Shown piece after piece: positions 26,249 to 40,508 of a DNA stretch of 64,000 nucleotides (positions are counted from its first letter, which is position 1; every line of letters starts with the position of its first letter). Made by a program: the position numbers and the translations under genes. The notes beneath the pieces are model-generated. The model saw nothing but the letters and a program-made list of their open reading frames with translations. It made no database searches and was not told the DNA's origin. The stretch is taken from the NCBI GenBank assembly GCA_009760855.2, contig WPIO01000140.1, positions 556,001-620,000 of the forward strand. Direction: 5' to 3'. The DNA is from Cristatella mucedo (taxonomy: Eukaryota; Bryozoa; Phylactolaemata; Cristatellidae).

Positions 26249-29200
26249 CTGCAACGTGCGCATCCCACAGCTCCCATACCCGAGCTGCTCTGCTCGAGCG
26301 CAGCTTGCTCTGTCCATAGTCAACAGCAGAGACCAACCATTTGCATGCACATTTATGCCGACAAGGCCATAAGGTCTAGCCTAATATCTTTCAGTCATCA
26401 AGACATGCATAGCAGTCAAGGCAGATTGGCTGACACCGGCAGAGCTGCGATCCTGTGCCAGCTCACGTTACGGAGCAGTGCGGGCAAGCAGCAGCAGGAT
26501 TCGTAGACATACGGCATACACTTGCAGCTGTGCCCCAAGACAACCAGGCAAACGCCCACGAGGAAGCGAGCAAACACTGCAAATGTGGCCTCTCAAAGTA
26601 CGAACTTGGCTTATGCTGCTTATGGCTAGGAGGATCAGTTTCTCACCAACAGCTGTGTCTAAGAGCTATAAGCAAAAACATTCAAATACCGTGTGAATGG
26701 CAAACGATCGAAATTCAGATCGAACAAGATCGCTTCAGAGCATACAAAAGGCTTCTGATGGTTCAGATCATGACTATTGATACTCGGCCATTGCAGTGCA
26801 GCCAGTAAACAGGGAACGAAATATCACCAACTAAATTGGTCCATGCATTTGTGACATCCCATCTCGACTATAGTAAGTCACTGCTTGCTGGTCTACCGGC
26901 CTGTGCAATCAGGGGCTTACAGCTGGTGCAAAACTCTGCAGCTAGTCTTGTCTGTCGTGAGCGTAGCAGTTGCCACATCAGACCACTTCTCGCCGACCTG
27001 AACTGGCTGACAGTCAAGCAACGCATCGACTTCAAGGTTTTGCCACTCACTTTTAGGTCCCATTGTTCTTTGGCTCCAGCCTAGTCATCACAACTACTCC
27101 CTCAGTAGGTTAGGCATAGTACCACCGGCTGCTCTGATTAAAAGTGTTTAGTTATTTATACCTTGAACGAATCTCAAATCTTTTGGAGACCATGCCTTTA
27201 CTTTGTATACTCCTAAAGTCTGGAACATACTCTCGACTGACGTCATTACATCGCCCGACTTGACATTTAAAAAAGCTCAGAACGCAACTGGTGATCATAG
27301 CATTTAGTGAGTCTATGTGATTCGTTTGGTGCGTGCTTATACACACCAACAACGTGCATGCTACCACTAACCATAATTTACATGTTGACCCTGTGCATGT
27401 CACCCATAACCACGTTATGCTTGCTGACATTGTGTACACTATGAGTAATCATTTGACCATAATTCCTTTACAGCATGTAAAGTGCATAGAAAGATATTAA
27501 GTTCTCTGAGAGCACTATACAAATATATTACTCTTTGTATTATTATAAAGGAGGAAGGTGAAGCCTGATCCCAAAGCTAACTTTTGGATTGTTTATTACT
27601 ATTTATTGGCAAGGTTAGGAATTGAATGGAGTTTTTCTTTAAACGATACTACTTGCTATGATATGGCGACGACAAGGTCAGACGCACAAGACAAGGTCAG
27701 ACGCCAGAGTCAGGATTTCCATTAGAAGGCCAAGACCCGCGAGTAGCAAAGAGATTATAGCCCACAATCTTCCCCACAATCTTCACGAATCCGAGTTTAC
27801 CCAGATTTTGAAAATTAAGAGGGCCTGCAAAAACTCTTCCCATATGAATTTTTCAATTTTTCGAGTGTGCTACATACAGCTGGAGCAGGTGAGAGCAGCG
27901 CACTGAGAGCAGGAGTGAGTGAGTGAGAGCAGGAGCCAGCAGAGTGTGTGTCGGTCGAGGCTTAAGGATGGGGGGGGCTGTTGCCAAGTCACAGCACGTT
28001 CCGTAGCAGCTAAAAACTGGCGACTCGACTGTGGAAGAGAAAGTTGTGAACACGTAACGCCACTGGAATCTTTCACCCTTCACAGCTAATTCAAAAAAAT
28101 GAGGTTTTCGATTTAAGTCAATTAGTTTATCTTCAGAAGTATACAGTCACTAGGTCAGGCATAGGACAGTTCTTAAAAAAGCATTCTACAAAGACCTTGC
28201 AGACATTTAATCTGCAAGTCACACGCAAACCATCCAGTTTTATTCATACGAACGGTCTCCAAAGGATTTGAGGTTTGTACGGGGTAAGGTAAACAGTTAG
28301 TTTCCGAAAAGCAGGTGGTACGATGTTTGGCCTGGTGGGGGAGTTGTTATGATAAGTAGGCTGGAGCCAAAGAATAAAGGGACCTAAAAGTGAGCGACAG
28401 AACCTTGAAGTCGATGCGTTGCTTGACTGTCAGCCAGTGCAGGTCGGCAAGAAGTGGTGTGATGTGGCAACTGCGACGCTCACGACAGACAAGCCTAGCT
28501 GCAGAGTTTTGCACCAGCTGTAAGCGGCTAATTGCACATGCCGGTAGGCCAGCAAGCAGTGACTTACACAAGTCAAGACGGAATGTCACAAATGTATGAA
28601 CCAACTTAGATGTGGTATCCCTGTCTAAATAAGCCCGAACTTTAGCAATGTTATGTAGCTGAAGTAGGCAGACTTGATTGTGAAGCTGATGTGGTCGTCT
28701 AATGAGAGGTCCCGAACTTTAGCAATGTTATGTAGCTGAAGTAGGCAGACTTGATTGTGAAGCTGATGTGGTCGTCTAATGAGAGGTCACTTTGGAACAT
28801 GACACCTAGATTTCGTGCAGATTCAACAGGAGATACGCTGGCAGAGCCGATTTTGAGCCTCAGCTTTTCCAATTTCCGAATGACACTTGGTTTGCCCATA
28901 ACCAAGTTAGTAAGTTAGTTTTATCATCATTTAATATAAGAAAATTTGCTGCCATCCATGTGCGGATGTCATCAATACATGCAGCAAGGGATTTGAGAGA
29001 ATTCGACATGCTCGAAGGCTGGGAGGGATCAAAGCTAAGATACAACTGAGTGTCATCCACATAGAAGTGAAAGCCTAGGTTGTGCTTAGCAATCACATTG
29101 GCAAGAGGGAGAGTATAAACCGTGAAAAAACCGGACCTAGCATGGAGAGGTATCTCGGATCATCATCTAGCACTAGGCGGACAGTCAAAACATTCAACAA

Positions 29201-32200
29201 GCATTGGCTAGTCTATCCTCACGTTCTGTCTGACTTATCAAAATGAACGATCCACGAATATTGTTGCAGGACAACTTCTAAATATCAATGTAATTTCAAC
29301 CAAGGGCTTTTTTTTGAGTTTGGGAGAAGGAAAGGCAAATCGGATTGCTTAAACTCTAGCAGAGAAAATCCCACCATTTTTTTAATTGGTAGGTTGATGT
29401 CAGTTGTGGAAAGTAAGCCACTCAGCACAGACATCGGCATGCTTTTGCAGGTTGAGATAGAAAAGAGTCTAAAAAAGATGGTCAATGACTAGTGATGATG
29501 CAGAGGAATAAATAGGTAAACTTTCTAGCAGAAGTAGAGCCTGTTTGTTTATGTGCATCTTTATGAATGTAGCTGCACAAATTAAGTTCAGGAGTTATTC
29601 ATACGTGCAGCCATCACAGAAAGGAAAATTCGACTGTACCTGCAGCTGTTCACACAGCTGTGCTGCATTGCTGAAATGAAGACCATTCTTGCCGTCTTGA
29701 ACCAGTTCATTCAAACTGCAAACAGATGGCGTCACGTGCATGCAAGCATGCAGCTTCAGCTTATCGACAAATGCCGGCAGTAGATATCCACATATTTGAA
29801 ACACCGAAGTTTACTCCTAAGTGTAACACAAGCACACAAGCGTTTTGTGCTATGCTGCTACAGGTAGATTCGCATTCGCGATATTCGCACCCGCTCATGC
29901 ACCTCATGTAGTCACCTACTAACACGTCTGTCTGCCACACTCACCCCCCTCGTCTCCTGCCCTCACCACAGCCCCCTTTGCCCATCTGCTCTCCCCCCCA
30001 ACCACCGATGGCATGCTTGCCAGCCCCTGGGATTTGCAAGCCCCGGCCACTCCAGGCTCAGCACGTGAGATGAGTGGGGCACGGGCAGCAGGGCTTGGCT
30101 TGCAGCTCATCAGCTAGGCTGCTGTCCGGGTGACCTTCAGGGCCTAGTGCCCGTATGGCAAGTTCGCAAGTTAACTGCAAGGGGCAAGTAAATTTAGCAA
30201 ATCGTCATCGACTGCCATATACGTCGTTATAACGTCAAGCTACTTTGTTGGTCGTGTCAGCTACTCCCTAGCAATAAACGACTGCAGGCCGAATCAAGGT
30301 CGCCTGAAATAGCAGGAACCTGTGATGTCACAGCAGCACCACACTGCTTGCTATGCATGTGCCGCGCATATTTCACTCACTTCCCCCTATGTACTATCGC
30401 TCAATGGAAGAGTAGCCCCGGCAAAAGTCAGAGAGCTCTGGTTCGATAACAACTGCCATATGAGTAAACCTATGAAGCAAAAGCAGTAGCACCAGCAGCA
30501 TAAAGAATCATTACATCAAGTTCATCGGCTTCGGAAATGCTCGCCTGCTGAAAGTGAATAAATGGAATGGCTGGTGTTGCTAAAAGTGAATACGTTGTTG
30601 CTGGGCACGGCTATGCCTAAACAGAAAAAGCTGGCTGCAGAGCTCACGTCTTTTCAGCTAAAAGATTTCTTTTCACTAGAATGAAACTGCAGTCCAATAT
30701 GATTATGTAAGTTATCAATTTTAGAGCTATAAAGGCCTAAACGTAGATGCAAAGACTGTAATATCTCAAGAGGGACCCCAATAGATTCTTAATCCAATGG
30801 CGCCAAATGACAAGTTGTTGAAGATAAAAAGAACCTTGGTATTGTGCTGACTTGGGGCTAATGGATAATGGATATAAGGGCTAATGGATAGGCCAGGCAT
30901 TTGCCTGCCACCCAGGAATAGCTCGGCTAGGAGAGAGCTTGTCATAAATGCTAAGTGGATTCCCTCAGCACATCAAGCGGCTTTCGAAAATTTACATGCG
31001 GGCCACCAAAGACCGGTCGAGAAGGAAGCTTTGACAGGCAATCCAGGATTGCGGCGGAGCATCGAGAATCGAGTGCAGGTTTTCTTGGCCTCAGCATGAT
31101 GTTAGACAGGCCACAATTGCTTGGCAGAAACACACTCGGACAGACTCATGGCGATATCGCACTATCCGCTTTGGGGTCTCTAGCTGTAACTGCACCAAGC
31201 CATTAAGACTGAGTGACTGTCACACAGGAGACAGGAGAGCTTCCTATACAGACAAAGGACATGCGGACAAAGGCCAAGTGGCTTTTGGTGTTGTTTTGGT
31301 AGCCAACGGACTCCACCTCAAGCAACAAAGAGAAGCGCGAAACACTGCTGACTCATGATGGCAGTCAAGGAAGTGAGTGGCTTGGAAGTAGCAGTGCTGG
31401 GCAGCTGGAATGGATGGGGGTGGTAGAAGAAGAGAAGATGTCACTGTGTAAGCATTGTGGAAGCGAGTTCCACAATCTAAGACCTGCCGATCTGCAGTTG
31501 CCAACTGTCTTCAGGTAAAAGAATGGAACGGGTAGTCCACAGAGAATTCGAGGGCACAAGGATGCTGAAACTGGTCCACTAGTTCAACTAGGTTCGAATG
31601 AAGCAAGCCATGGCAGGCCTTGTGGGTCGGAATAAGAACTTTGCTCTGTACCTGCCGATCAACTAAAACCATTGCACCCTCCTATGGCAAAGGAGACACG
31701 TAGACACAATCTCTTAGATATACTAATCAACCATATTCATCAGCAGCTGTAGAGGCTTAACGGCTTCTTGTGGTTGGCCTGCCAAAATTGAATTATGTTA
31801 TTCCAGTCTAGACAGAACCAGGGAGCTAGTAAGGTCTCAAGCCAGCCACTGCAGGTGGTGGTTCCTAATCTTGGACAGGTATCAGACATGATGATTAGCT
31901 ACAGAAGTAGTCTTCTGAAAGAAATTGTTGAAAACGTCCAGCTGTCATCAATGAGGACGCTTAAATTATGAGCACTTGACGATGGTCGTATTATGACGAT
32001 GACACCGCCGATTAGATGAGCAATTAGAATGCAAGTGGCTTACTCCAGGCAGTATTTGTACATTCTCTTAAGAGGGTAAGTTTAGTTTTATCATCGTTTA
32101 GTCAAAGAAAATTGGCTGACAGCCAGGCTCGCATGTCTTCAAGGTATGAACTTGGAGTCATCGGATTACATAGGATGGCGGATGCCATGTGCTTGTATCT

Positions 32201-33685
32201 CTTTCCATAGAAACACTGTATAAATAGAGGACAGTAAGGGGGCTACAACAGATCCGGATGCATGAATCCACACATGATTAGTCTGCTCGATGAGACTCGG
32301 CTACTATAAGATACAGGGCAGACACGACCGGAAAAATATGATGTAAACCATGCCCAATCCTCTTTCTTAATCAATCACCTAGGATGTTGTATGTGATTAA
32401 TAGTACCGAATGTTGCCTAATCGAACAGGAACAAGGCACTGATGTTACCGCCACCGTTGTTATTCTTATTGTGTTGGTTATACAAAAGAGAGCAGCCTCA
32501 GTGGAATAGTATCTATCACTTGAATCCCAACTGCAATGTTCGTGATAAATCATTTCTGCATGTATGCTTCACAAGCTGCTTAGCGATAATGCAATTGCAG
32601 GAGGCCAGAAAATGAAGTTACAGGTGTAAGTCAAAGAGCAGACCCGAATCAGCTTCATAATATTGCTAAAATTCGGGCATGTTTAGATAAGGATACTACG
32701 ACTAAGTTGGTCCATGCATTCGTGACATCTCGTCTCGACTTCTGCAACTCACTGCTCACTGGCCTACCAGCATGTGCGATCAGGCGATTGCAGCTGGTGC
32801 AAAACTCTGCAGCTAGGCTTGTCTGTCGTGAGCGTTGCAGTTGCCACATTACTCCACTTCTCGCCGATCTGCACTGGCTACCAGTCAAGCAACGGATTGA
32901 CTTCAAGGTTTTGTCGCTCACTTTTAGGTCCCTTCATTCTATGGCTCCAGCCTATCTGTCAGATATACTACCCCATCAGGCCAAGCATCGTACCACCCGC
33001 TTCTCGGAATCCAACAGTCTTGAAATACCTCGTACAAACCTCAAATCCTTTGGAGACCGTGCATTTAGTTCGTATGCTCCCAAAGCCTGGAACTCCGTCC
33101 CGACTTGCGTCAGAACATCCCCTGACTTGACCACATTTAAAAAGAACTTGAAAACACACCTATTTAGGACAGCATTTAGTGGGTCCCTGTGGCTCGTCCT
33201 TCATGTGCTTATGTGTGCTGACACTGTGCATGCTGCCACTAACCACATTAGCATGCTGACCCTGTGCATGTCACCCCTAACCATGTTATTCATGTTGTTT
33301 GTTTATCAAGCCCGATGTTACTCACCATTTAATCGCATTTCCCTTTGCAGCAAATGTAAAGCGCCTAGAAAGAGATTGAGTTCTCTGAGGGCGCTTTATC
33401 GAGTGCATTATAATTATTACTATTATTATTATTAAGCAGCAAATAATCGCTGTATTTTTTATAAGTTCAAATTAATAAGAAAGCAAATCAAAGCCATTAG
33501 ATTTGCCGGTAAAAATTGTTAGACAAAAACAATGTGCTTGGGATCAAGATTGTGAAAGTCTTGGGAGTTTTTGCCCCTGCATACATCTTTTGTGTGGGGC
33601 ATGTGCAAACAAACACACAAACCCGTGTGTGCGCACGTGTGTGCGCACGTGTGTGCGTGCATGTACGCATGATTATATGCATGCC

Positions 33686-33736
<51 letters not shown>

Positions 33737-36700
33737 ATGCATATATGTGCAAACCTGTTTAGTAATGCACCACGACGGCATAACATTTAATAGTATATGT
33801 GCACATGTGTGAGTGCCTATCATTTACGGCAGGAGGTAGGGGTGGTAGCATATTACCTAACCAATGCATGCACAAGAAATGCTGTTACAAATCGAGCACG
33901 AATATGAGTATCAAAAAGAGTAGTACGTACCAGTTGTACGACACGGCACAGACAGGCAAACCACAGCCAAACATGTCAACGACTTTCATAGGTAAATCCA
34001 GGCCACTGGACGAAATGTGAAGACAGACACCTAAGTCCGCTGAACCTAAAGCATAGAAAAGTGCCAGATTTAGCAGCACCTTGCTTAAATAATAATAATA
34101 ATAATAATGCACTTGATAAAGCACCCTCGGAGAACTCAATCTCTTTCTAGATGCTTTACATTTGCTGCAGAGGGAAACGCAATTGAATGGTGAGTAATAT
34201 CATGCTTGATAAACAACATGAATAACATGGTTAGGGGTGACATGCACAGGGTCAGCATGCAAATGTGGTTAGTGGCAGCATGCACAGTGTCAGCACACAT
34301 AAGCACATGAAGGACGAGCCACAGGGACCCACTAAATGCTGTCCTAAATAGGTGTGTTTTTAAGTTCTTTTTAAATGTGGTCAAGTCAGGGGATGTTCTG
34401 ACGCAAGTCGGGACGGAGTTCCAGGCTTTGGGAGCATACGAACTAAATGCACGGTCTCCAAAGGATTTGAGGTTTGTACGAGGTATTGGCAGACTGTTGG
34501 ATTCCGAAAAGCCGGTGGTACGATGCTTGGCCTGGTGGGGGACGATCACGTCCACCAAAGACGCCACTGCCGGCTCTACATCCAGGCGCTAAATCACATT
34601 TGACAGCAAACTATGTATAATATTAGTAGGCTAGAAATAATGGTTGATACATGAGAATAAGCTTGAATACACATCTCTGTGAGCTGATACAGCCAGACAG
34701 CATTAGAGTCACTTCGAGGCACGCTACACTTAGTTCTTCCTGACTACGAGGTCCATGAGGTCCCAGGACAGGCTTAGAAACCAAACCAGCAACAGTGTGC
34801 TAATTTTAGGAACGAGACAACAAAAATCCAGCAGATGCATGCTCCGAAAACTAGACCGTACGACTAATCTAATCGGCAGAGAAAAAGCTCCATTACACTC
34901 TAAACAACTTAAATCGTGAAAGTCCAACAGTGTGAAAGGGGTCAGAAGAGATCATGCCATCAATTATGTGGTTAGTCCACTCTAGCTCTAATAACAATAA
35001 CAATAATAATATTGACATTTGTATCGATATACTAGCGCCCTTACAGTATCAAATCTGGCTATTCTTAAGGCACCTGGCTAGTCCTGGAACAGCCGGATGT
35101 TAATCAAGTATTGTGAGCAATAAGCAATAATTCTTTAAAAGCACTACATGGTTGTTACACATGTGGAATTTTATGGTCATCAGACGTACCGAACAAGTTC
35201 CTTCAGTCCACGAATAAAATGAATAAAACGAATAAAATGCTTCTGCAATAGGCAAACCACAACAGTACATAGGCAAGCTATCATTCCCATTAGAATGCCA
35301 TCAGCCAGTCACCAAAGGCCAGACTAAGGTCACACCGGCATCTGACTCCATCAGTGGCAGCATACGGCAGTTGAGCTGGCTTCATTAGCAGCATCGATTC
35401 AAGTTCATCCTGTCCATCATCAACGTCCTTGTCTTGAGTGCACTTCACAAGGTGATGCTGTCTCCGTAGAGATTTCTCTGTTACCTCACTACCACTACAT
35501 TCAATTAAAAAAGATGAGGCTTTCGGGGCAAGCACCAAGCAGATTCCGCTTAACATACCACAGCATTCACACACCAGTTGACGCACACCAGTTGCACCAC
35601 GGTCCCCTCCCCCCAGTCTTAGCCGGACCCCTCTTGCTTTTCGGGCGTTAACACGTGTCAGTTTTCCATAAGCTAGACCCATACAAGAGTCGCCAATATC
35701 CCATAAACAAGAACTGCTGCTGTACGCCCCAGCACCACAGTAAAACAGCGATATTGCTGTAGATACATTGTCCCTGTAGTCCTCTGCCATTCTTTTCAAA
35801 GGCAAGGAGCTGGAAGCGGTTGAAGCCATCTCTTGATTGGTCGTTTGCTCTTTGCTATCTCATATCTTGGCAATGAAGTCGAGCCAAAATCTTATGCTCG
35901 AGAGTTTTCTAGACCACGACAAAGCCAACTAACTCAATCAAACACAATAAAGAGATAGTGAGCCAGGAGGGCAGCCGAAGAAGTGAGAAAGATAAATTAC
36001 AACATTCATTTTGATAACTTGTCTGATGCCTTCAGCACCAGTGCACTGACTGACTCACTTTCTCTTGTGGCTCACGTGCACGACCCTACTCACATCAAGG
36101 GTCACACACTTGACTAAACACACCTACCACACTCCTACAACTGAATGCAATCATCGCCAATTATTTCCCAAATTCTGCCTATCTGACCACATGCAGATCT
36201 CCTTCAGTCTATAGTGTGTGCCCTACTATGGATCTGAAGTCACATGTGAATTGTGAATAGCAAAACCATAAGACCCTTGACATCAATGCTGCCTGCATCC
36301 AAAGAATATCTTTTTCACCGCTACTGCTCAATCCCCCTTTCTGACCTGTCATCATTGGTAGAATGTTACAACACGATAGTAGGTGACATGCTCGACGAGT
36401 TTGCACCTCTGTTTAAGCCTACTGTGTGCCCAGACTGCCTGTGGTTTACCACTGACATTAAACAAGCTAGGTCTACTAAGCGAAACCTTCAGAAACCATA
36501 CAAAAGATCGGGGCTGACTATCCTATCCATCGACAGGCATGCTAGCACTAATGTAGACTGCAGAAATCGATCCTGGTAAAGGCTAAGTCTAGCTTCTATA
36601 AAAAAGAACATTGTTGAATCATACATGCACAATCCAAGAATGTCCCGTCTACGATCAAAAACCTCCTTAACCGCTCCCAGGTTACATCCTTACCTAGTGA

Positions 36701-39700
36701 TCCTTGTGATGATCCATCTGATCGCTTCTCTAGCTTCTTTGTCAACAAGATAGACAAGATCAGGGAGTCCATCCCTAGGGTGGCAGCACCTCCCCTGGAA
36801 TCATGTCCCTCAATTCCGTGTAGCACCTCAATGTCTACATTCAAGGAGGCCACGAGTGACGTCATCCTGAAGTTCATGTCCCAATAAAAAATGACTAATA
36901 GTCCTCTACACCCTATTCCGACTGTCCTGCTTCTACGATGTACAGATCTGCTGCTGCCATTCATAACTAACATTATAAATGTCATTAACCTCAGGTAATA
37001 TCCCTGCACCTTTCAAAAAGGCTGTAGTTATATCAATAATTCAGAAAGCAACACTAGACCAAGAGAACTTAAGCAGTCTCCAACCCGTCTCCCTTCTACC
37101 GTTCTTATCAAATATGCTGGAACGAGTCACGGCAGACCAGCTGAATTCTGAAACTTTAAACCTAGCTAGTAAGTTCCAGTTTGGTTTTAGAGCTAATCAC
37201 TCCACCGAGTCAGCATTGCTACGAGTGTATAACGACCTTCTTAAGAAATGTTTATTCGACACAAACTTGACAGTTGCTCATTGAGTGAAATTAAAGCACA
37301 ATTTCTTCCTTGGTGACCTCGTGGAGTGTAGGAATTAGGGGTGGCCCAGCATGCTGCACCGCTGTAGGAGGGAAATGACCCCTGCCCCTGCCTCTGACCC
37401 TGGCTCTGCCACTATACTTACGAGTTATCAGAGTTGCACATGAATGCTTGAAATACTAAGCATAGTTGGTGCGATTTCTTGTTTCTATACCACTGCCACA
37501 TTATATGTAGATAAAGTGACTTCAGAAATTCAATTCATTATGATATCTGTCGAGGTACAAGCATTGAAGCTACCAGATGGACCCTCATGTTAGCAAAACT
37601 AGGCATGCATCATAGCGATGGCTGCAGAAAGACAGTCGGCACCATCATGCTAGGCACAAGACAAGCAGCAGAAAGACAGTCAATTACTATCTTAAACTTC
37701 TTACAGGTTACACTTGCAGCATACGAATAGGTAGAAGCACTGCAGCAAAAAAGGGACAATGAGATTAAATCAATGGACTTTAACCCGACTCAAGTATAGA
37801 ATGCACCTACCGAGCATTACTGGATAATCTTCAGCCGCTAGCCACGGCGTGCATATGCGAACGTGCTTAAGATGTTTCCCGGAGATGAGATCCTGGTAGT
37901 GAGCCTTCAAGGGACCTTTCCCTGTCACTGCACACACGATATCCGGTAAGCTGACTCGAGCCTGCTCCACTTTTTTGTCATAATCTGCATGGGAATAAGT
38001 ACGGCGGCCAAAAGTAAGCTAACACGAAAGCTAGGCACGACTGCATCGCCAGCTAGCGTACCGGCCTGCTTGCTTTGGCTTGCGAGTAGCATGAGAAAAT
38101 CTAATTAATCATTGTACATAAAAATTGACAGTTTCCAGGAATGACGAAGTTAGCACCACGAGCCTGAGGCCTCATTGAAGCCTATCAGGCCAGATTGCCG
38201 ACAACTGCTCCCTTCTTGCAACCTTTCAATAGAGTGGAAGAGAATTCGTCCGTAACAACGAATTGCTGGACCATCAGCAAGTGATCGAGCACTCCAGATG
38301 TCTAATCCTTGATCTTACTCTCACAAGTAAACAGCCGAAGCACCCATGCCGTATGATGATACTCACGACGCCAATCAACAAAAAGAGGTGGCAAGAAGAC
38401 TGACTATCCATTACGTTCGATCAGGCACTTGTTGAACTCACGGCAGCTAGCTGCCGACAGCTCATCTAACCAACGAATGGACATAACAGATCATCACTGC
38501 TCAAACAACTAGCAGTCGGTGCAGCCGTGATGGCACACTAGGTAAGGCGGTTGCTTTCACGACATCGGGACCGAGGTCGTGGGTTCGATTACTGCGGTGG
38601 GCGATTCTTTATCGCCACTGCAAGCGGTGGTGACAGCCACAAAGGCTCTTCTGTCGCTAAACACATTTTTTTTAACAGGTGGTGAAGGCTTACTTTGCTC
38701 AATGGAGTAGCTAAGCATTGCACCTGACAGCAGTCAGTCAAAGGAACTTCAGTTCACTCATGACTTGCAATGCAGAGATCAAAGCACAGATGTATCTGCA
38801 TTCGGTGCAACCCTTCGGCAAAACAGCCTAGGCTGCAGGATGTCAAGTGGACGATCACTACAAACAAGTGTAGATGATCATTCACGGAGTGGCGACAGTC
38901 GAGCATAGATGGTCATAGATGGTCGAGGAGGCATCACAGAACAAAGCTTGCTAATTACTGCTGCGACTAGCAGAGCAGCATAGATTTCAGATGCCTGCTA
39001 ATAAGGCCTGGTTTGGTAGTAATGCCTGGTTTGGCATTACGTCAATTTCTTTACTCGGTTGACCAAAATGCTCCACATGTCCACAGCCTGCAGGTCAATG
39101 GAGCATTCTAAAATAATAAAAACTTGAGTAGGATGCAAGCATATTCACCAATTGGGACCTTTATTACATTAGCCCACTTTTTGCACATGGTAGAGAGCAA
39201 ACGCAGAAAGAGACTTTAGTGACAAAAAGCCACTTCTTTTAATACTGCAACTGTATACTTTTAGGTGATCACACCTTTAACAATCAAGGTCGTGGACCCA
39301 AGCCCTGTCACATATGTAAAGCACGCTCATAGAGATTAAGTTGTCTTAGGGTGATATATGAATTATATATATTATATATATGATATAATGAATTATATAC
39401 ACTTGGTAACCTTCTTTCGACATCATTTTGCTGTATTCTTCTTTCGACATCATTTTGCTGTATTCTTGTGAGTGGGCTGTTACTTTTTTGGCACACAGTG
39501 AAAGTAAACTAAATGAGGATGCACAATTGCACTTCACTTGAGTGAATGCAAACTGGCCTGAATAATCTGATAATTTAAAATTGTGCCTAAAGTTATCAAT
39601 CAACCTTGAAGAATTGTGCCTAAGTAATCAATCAACCTTGACTAAAAAACTGGTTAATCGACGAAGTTTAAATTGTTCCCATCACAGCAAAATATGTTTT

Positions 39701-40474
39701 AATATTGCATAATAAGAACATAGTCTAGAATTTACGAATCAGCATAGCCAAGCAAGAACTGCATGCTAGCACCGACAGACACAGACGATGACGTCGATTA
39801 CATTGAGTAGGCAAAGCACTGGAAAATGCAGCAGCACAGGTATAAACGCCTGCTTACCTTTTCGAATGTGTCACATTAATTTTTATGGTTGCCACTAAGT
39901 GCTTGCCTCACGTGTTTAATACTAAAGGCTGCAGCACCGTTGGAAGCATTAGAAATTGTTTTGATAGCAATTCAAAGAAGACACCACTATGATATACCAT
40001 CATTCTCACATGGGAATGTGGATGCCTGGAACTAACTTCTGACTGACATCATGACATCCTTGACTCGGCAACACTTAAAACAGAAGCTAAAAATGCACCT
40101 GTTCCTCGCAGCATTTGCTGGGTCCTTGTGATTTGTAAGTTGTGTGCTTACGTGTGCTGCTGCTGTGCACATTATCACTAACTATATTGACATGCTTCCT
40201 TTGCAGCATATGCTAAGTACCTAGTAAGAGATTTACTTATTTGGGGGAACTATGCAAATGTCTTATTATTATTATTATAAATATTATGTTCCATAGGCAA
40301 CGTCAGAAGAAATTGGGTTCATCCTGAAGTCAGTCTCCTGCACACCTGCAGACAGATGTGTGGCCAGCTCACTACAGTACACTCGTCCTATACTTTGTCT
40401 GCCATGCATGTAACTTTGCACAAGGCAGTTCTGGGTGAAGAAACTGTGATAGGAAGAGACCGAGTATCAAGGTG

Positions 40475-40508
<34 letters not shown>

